Source: Roseburia sp. (GTDB lineage Bacteria; Bacillota; Clostridia; Lachnospirales; Lachnospiraceae). Taken from it: 64,000 nucleotides of DNA. How positions within the stretch are numbered: position 1 is the first letter of the stretch; every line of letters begins with the position of its first letter. Below, one piece after another: positions 61,461 through 64,000 of this stretch. Location: positions 1-64,000 of the forward strand of contig JAFYVJ010000039.1 of assembly GCA_017549185.1 (NCBI GenBank), given 5' to 3'. The notes below the pieces were generated by a model. It saw only the letters and a program-made list of their open reading frames with translations. It was not told the DNA's origin and ran no database searches. Made by a program: the position numbers and the translations under genes.

Positions 61461-63494
61461 CTAAATTTTGCCAATATCAATCACTTTTTCTATGGATGAC
61501 TGATTTAAAAATATCAATGTAGCCCTAAATAGATCTCCATCCACACTGATATTAAAAGTTCCACCCATAAGGCATGTAAGATTTTTGGCTATAGAAAGCC
61601 CCAAACCACTCCCCTCCGTAGTACGCGAAGAATCTCCTCTGGTAAAGCGCTCTGTTAAGTCTCCTGCCTGACTATTTTCCTGTGCCAAAGATTTTTCTGA
61701 TACATTTTTAATTGAAAAAATAACACGTTCTTCTTTTACCATAATTTCCACATACACACGGGTACTTTCCATTGCATATTTCGCTACGTTATTATATAAA
61801 TTCTCAATGACACGATATAACTGTCTTCCGTCTGCCCAAATATAAACCGGCACATTTGGCAATTTTGTCACGATTGTTAATCGTTTCCTCTCAAACTTTT
61901 CATCGAATTCTCCGGCAGTCTGATACACTAGCTCTACCAAATCAATGGTCTGCATATCCAGTTTTACATTCCCAGAGCTAACCTTTGACGCTTCCACCAA
62001 ATCCTCCGTCAATTGCTTTAATCGTTCTGCTTTCTCATCTAAAATCCGAATATACCCTAACGCTCGTTCGTTTTCGATATCCTCTCTTTTCAACAAATTC
62101 ACATAATTCACTATAGATGTTAGCGGAGTTTTAATATCATGCGAAACATTGGTAATCAAATCCGCTTTCATTCGCTCATTCTTAGTACTTTCCTCTACTG
62201 CAAATTCCAAACCTGCACCGATATTGTTAATATCCTCAGCCAAAATACGATTTTCACCCCGCAACTCTTCCAAATCAATTTTGGTATCCAAGGCACCTTC
62301 TTTGATACGTTTTACCCCTTCCATGATATAGTATTTTTCCAGCGCCTGACGAAGCAAAAGATAACCTTCTATACCACAGAACATTAATAACAACAACATG
62401 CTTAATCGATTTTTATAACGAAATGTCCCCAATGCCAGCACAAAACCTATTACCAAATGACACATAAAAATTATCAACATATTCGTTGTAGCCTTCTGAT
62501 TATTCATAACTTTTAAAATACCATTTTTAACCCAATAGACCAAACTGTTTTTCCACAAGCATTCCGCCTTCATTAATTTTACAATACTTAAATAGAACAC
62601 CAAAAACAGAACATCCATTACAAAACTTACGGTTCCTGCTGCCGCCAACAACCCAGACAATTCCCACTCCTGATCACTGACCCGGACAATAATATATACC
62701 AGCTCTGCTGCAATTGCTATAAAACCCACAAATAAAATTTCTGTTTTAATTTTATCAAAAGCTGTAAGATGAATCTCTGCATCACCCACTCTGCGACCTG
62801 CTGCTAACGTCAGATAAATCAATGTCAGAATCCAACCAATCAGACTCATTAATGCTGCCGTAATCGCTGTTTTAATCCACGGATACATCTGATGATACTC
62901 TTCGCTGGCATAATACAAATCATCCATTGCAGAAAACTGAGTATCCACACCAATTATCAAAATCACATCATCCGTCGGCCAGTACATCTGCGTATTCGTG
63001 CTTTCAAAAAAATATGTTGCCAACTTTTTGATATCTGTACCAAACTCTTTATTCTCCATATCATAAAGCAGGTAATTCCCCATCGTCCGAGCCTGCATCA
63101 TTAACAGTTCCGGATCAAAACTTTGTCCTTCATATGTATCCGGTTGATTGGTAATCCACAGATCCTTTAATTTATACCAAAAACAAAAATTTGTATCCTC
63201 TGCCTTGAACTCATCCGTATACTGCAAATACTTACGATTCTCCTCTGCCGTCCGCTCATCTCCTTTACCTCGAAGATACATATATTCACCCAAATGGTCA
63301 CACTTTTCCTGAATGGTCTGTGTATAATAACCAGAATTTAAAAAGTTTCTCGTTCCTATATCCGAAAACTCAAATATATTTTTACTAATTAATGCCCCTA
63401 ACAAAAATAAGGACAATGTTAAAATAATAGTGAAAAAAAAGTGTAGTATCACACCTGTAATTTTCACACCATAAGAATACGATTTATTTTCCAT
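61461..63494 (-). CDS. Membrane sensor histidine kinase
   Basis: A 677-residue kinase. An N-terminal helix (VILHFFFTIILTLSLFLLGA), an extracytoplasmic domain of about 170 residues, several membrane helices (about 205-385) and a short HAMP-like linker lead to HisKA (LITNVSHDIKTPLTSIVNYV with the phospho-acceptor His) and HATPase_c (NLYNNVAKYAMESTRVYVEI; GSGLGLSIAKNLTCLMGG). The polytopic sensor layout resembles kinases monitoring membrane or peptide stress. It lies 15 nt downstream of the response regulator, so the two form an operon. The signal is unknown. Confidence 0.92.
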   Translation of the reverse strand: MENKSYSYGVKITGVILHFFFTIILTLSLFLLGALISKNIFEFSDIGTRNFLNSGYYTQTIQEKCDHLGEYMYLRGKGDERTAEENRKYLQYTDEFKAEDTNFCFWYKLKDLWITNQPDTYEGQSFDPELLMMQARTMGNYLLYDMENKEFGTDIKKLATYFFESTNTQMYWPTDDVILIIGVDTQFSAMDDLYYASEEYHQMYPWIKTAITAALMSLIGWILTLIYLTLAAGRRVGDAEIHLTAFDKIKTEILFVGFIAIAAELVYIIVRVSDQEWELSGLLAAAGTVSFVMDVLFLVFYLSIVKLMKAECLWKNSLVYWVKNGILKVMNNQKATTNMLIIFMCHLVIGFVLALGTFRYKNRLSMLLLLMFCGIEGYLLLRQALEKYYIMEGVKRIKEGALDTKIDLEELRGENRILAEDINNIGAGLEFAVEESTKNERMKADLITNVSHDIKTPLTSIVNYVNLLKREDIENERALGYIRILDEKAERLKQLTEDLVEASKVSSGNVKLDMQTIDLVELVYQTAGEFDEKFERKRLTIVTKLPNVPVYIWADGRQLYRVIENLYNNVAKYAMESTRVYVEIMVKEERVIFSIKNVSEKSLAQENSQAGDLTERFTRGDSSRTTEGSGLGLSIAKNLTCLMGGTFNISVDGDLFRATLIFLNQSSIEKVIDIGKI

Positions 63495-63509
63495 ATGTTC
63501 TCACTTTTT

Positions 63510-64000
63510 CTATTGATCATTTTTCTCAATCTTATAGCCTACTCCCCAAACTACCTTTAAGTAGCGTGGTTCCTTTGGATTAATCTCAATCTTTTCTCGA
63601 ATATGACGAATATGTACTGCAACCGTATTATCTGCACCAATAGCATCCTCATTCCAAATATTTTCATATATTTGATTAATAGAAAATACTTTCCCCTGAT
63701 TTTTTACTAAAAGAAGTAAAATATTATACTCAATCGGTGTCAACTTCACTACATCACCATCCACTGTTACTTCCTTTAAATCATCATTGATGGATAGTCC
63801 ACCCACTTCATATACCGAATCACTCTTTTCTGCTACATTACCAAGCATGGTGTATCGACGAAGCTGAGATTTCACTCTCGCCACCAACTCCAATGGATTA
63901 AACGGCTTTCCAAGATAATCATCTGCTCCAACATTTAACCCTAAAATCTTGTCCGAATCTTCTGTCTTTGCAGACAATATGATAATCGGAATACTGCTAT
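63510..64000 (-). CDS. OmpR/PhoB-type response regulator (partial at the window edge)
   Basis: Minus frame open to the window end. The visible part begins in the receiver domain (SIPIIILSAKTEDSD, GLNVGADDYLGKPFNPLELV with the conserved Lys) and contains a complete winged-helix DNA-binding domain (VKLTPIEYNILLLLVKNQGK; HIRHIREKIEINPKEPRYLK; VWGVGYKIE). The phospho-acceptor Asp lies outside the window. It forms an operon with the histidine kinase downstream. Confidence 0.93.
   Translation of the reverse strand, partial: SSIPIIILSAKTEDSDKILGLNVGADDYLGKPFNPLELVARVKSQLRRYTMLGNVAEKSDSVYEVGGLSINDDLKEVTVDGDVVKLTPIEYNILLLLVKNQGKVFSINQIYENIWNEDAIGADNTVAVHIRHIREKIEINPKEPRYLKVVWGVGYKIEKNDQ

Overview
The window reads as chromosomal DNA of an AT-rich, spore-forming, flagellated Clostridia species, most likely Lachnospiraceae. 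The pointers are a Tad (type IVc) pilus locus with Flp1-like pilin and DUF5702/DUF6382-type partners, a bofA/yaaL pair, SleB-, SleL- and CwlD-like spore hydrolases, a flagellin with a sigma-D-type promoter, and Tn1549/CTn4-type and Tn4451-type mobile elements. I cannot name the genus.

Bases 1-20.3 kb are one end of an integrative conjugative element (ICE) lying just downstream of lysS. Its backbone, all on the minus strand, is DUF6075-like gene, DUF3970-like gene, parA, parB, a RepA-type initiator containing a 23-bp iteron array, a SymE-like gene, pcfB, virD4, an array of ten 36-bp palindromic repeats, a Maff2/VirB2-like gene and virB6. virB6 stops resembling its family near base 140. The repA reading frame is currently split inside its iterons.

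Nested in virD4 is a 12.3-kb mobilizable element (about 2,181-14,493) of Tn4451 type. It has a large serine recombinase at one end, TnpW near the other, a MobA/MobL relaxase with a hairpin-rich candidate oriT, a DUF3847-like gene and an Rpn nuclease. Its ends can be placed to a shared GG dinucleotide. Joining them in a circle would put a TTGACA from one end 15 nt from a TATAAA at the other, upstream of the recombinase gene.

The cargo of this element (5.9-12.2 kb) is what I consider the previously undescribed system: a RiPP-type biosynthetic operon. It runs XRE regulator, radical SAM/SPASM maturase, PqqD-like recognition protein, a 40-residue precursor ending NWCFGCTNCNCN, a hairpin attenuator, an amidohydrolase-GNAT fusion, a stand-alone AsnRS-like catalytic domain, a prenyltransferase/terpene-cyclase-fold protein, a B12-binding-type radical SAM enzyme and a four-Cys zinc-ribbon protein, and it ends in a terminator. 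A four-half-site palindromic operator precedes the regulator.

From 20.4 kb to the right end the DNA is ordinary chromosome. It holds housekeeping genes (lysS, greA, dusB, coaX, birA, argF, an SPFH gene, sleB-like, murG, a HIT gene and a flavodoxin/SCP2 gene), the Tad locus (33.1-42.1 kb), bofA/yaaL, fliS and flagellin, a DUF1858 gene, mecA and an 0.8-kb gene-poor stretch. After that come GH18 and CwlD-like wall hydrolases, a large DUF6240/FliK-like protein, glgB, a TPR/P-loop protein, an AI-2E-family permease, an aconitase-type hydratase and a histidine kinase/response regulator pair running off the right edge.
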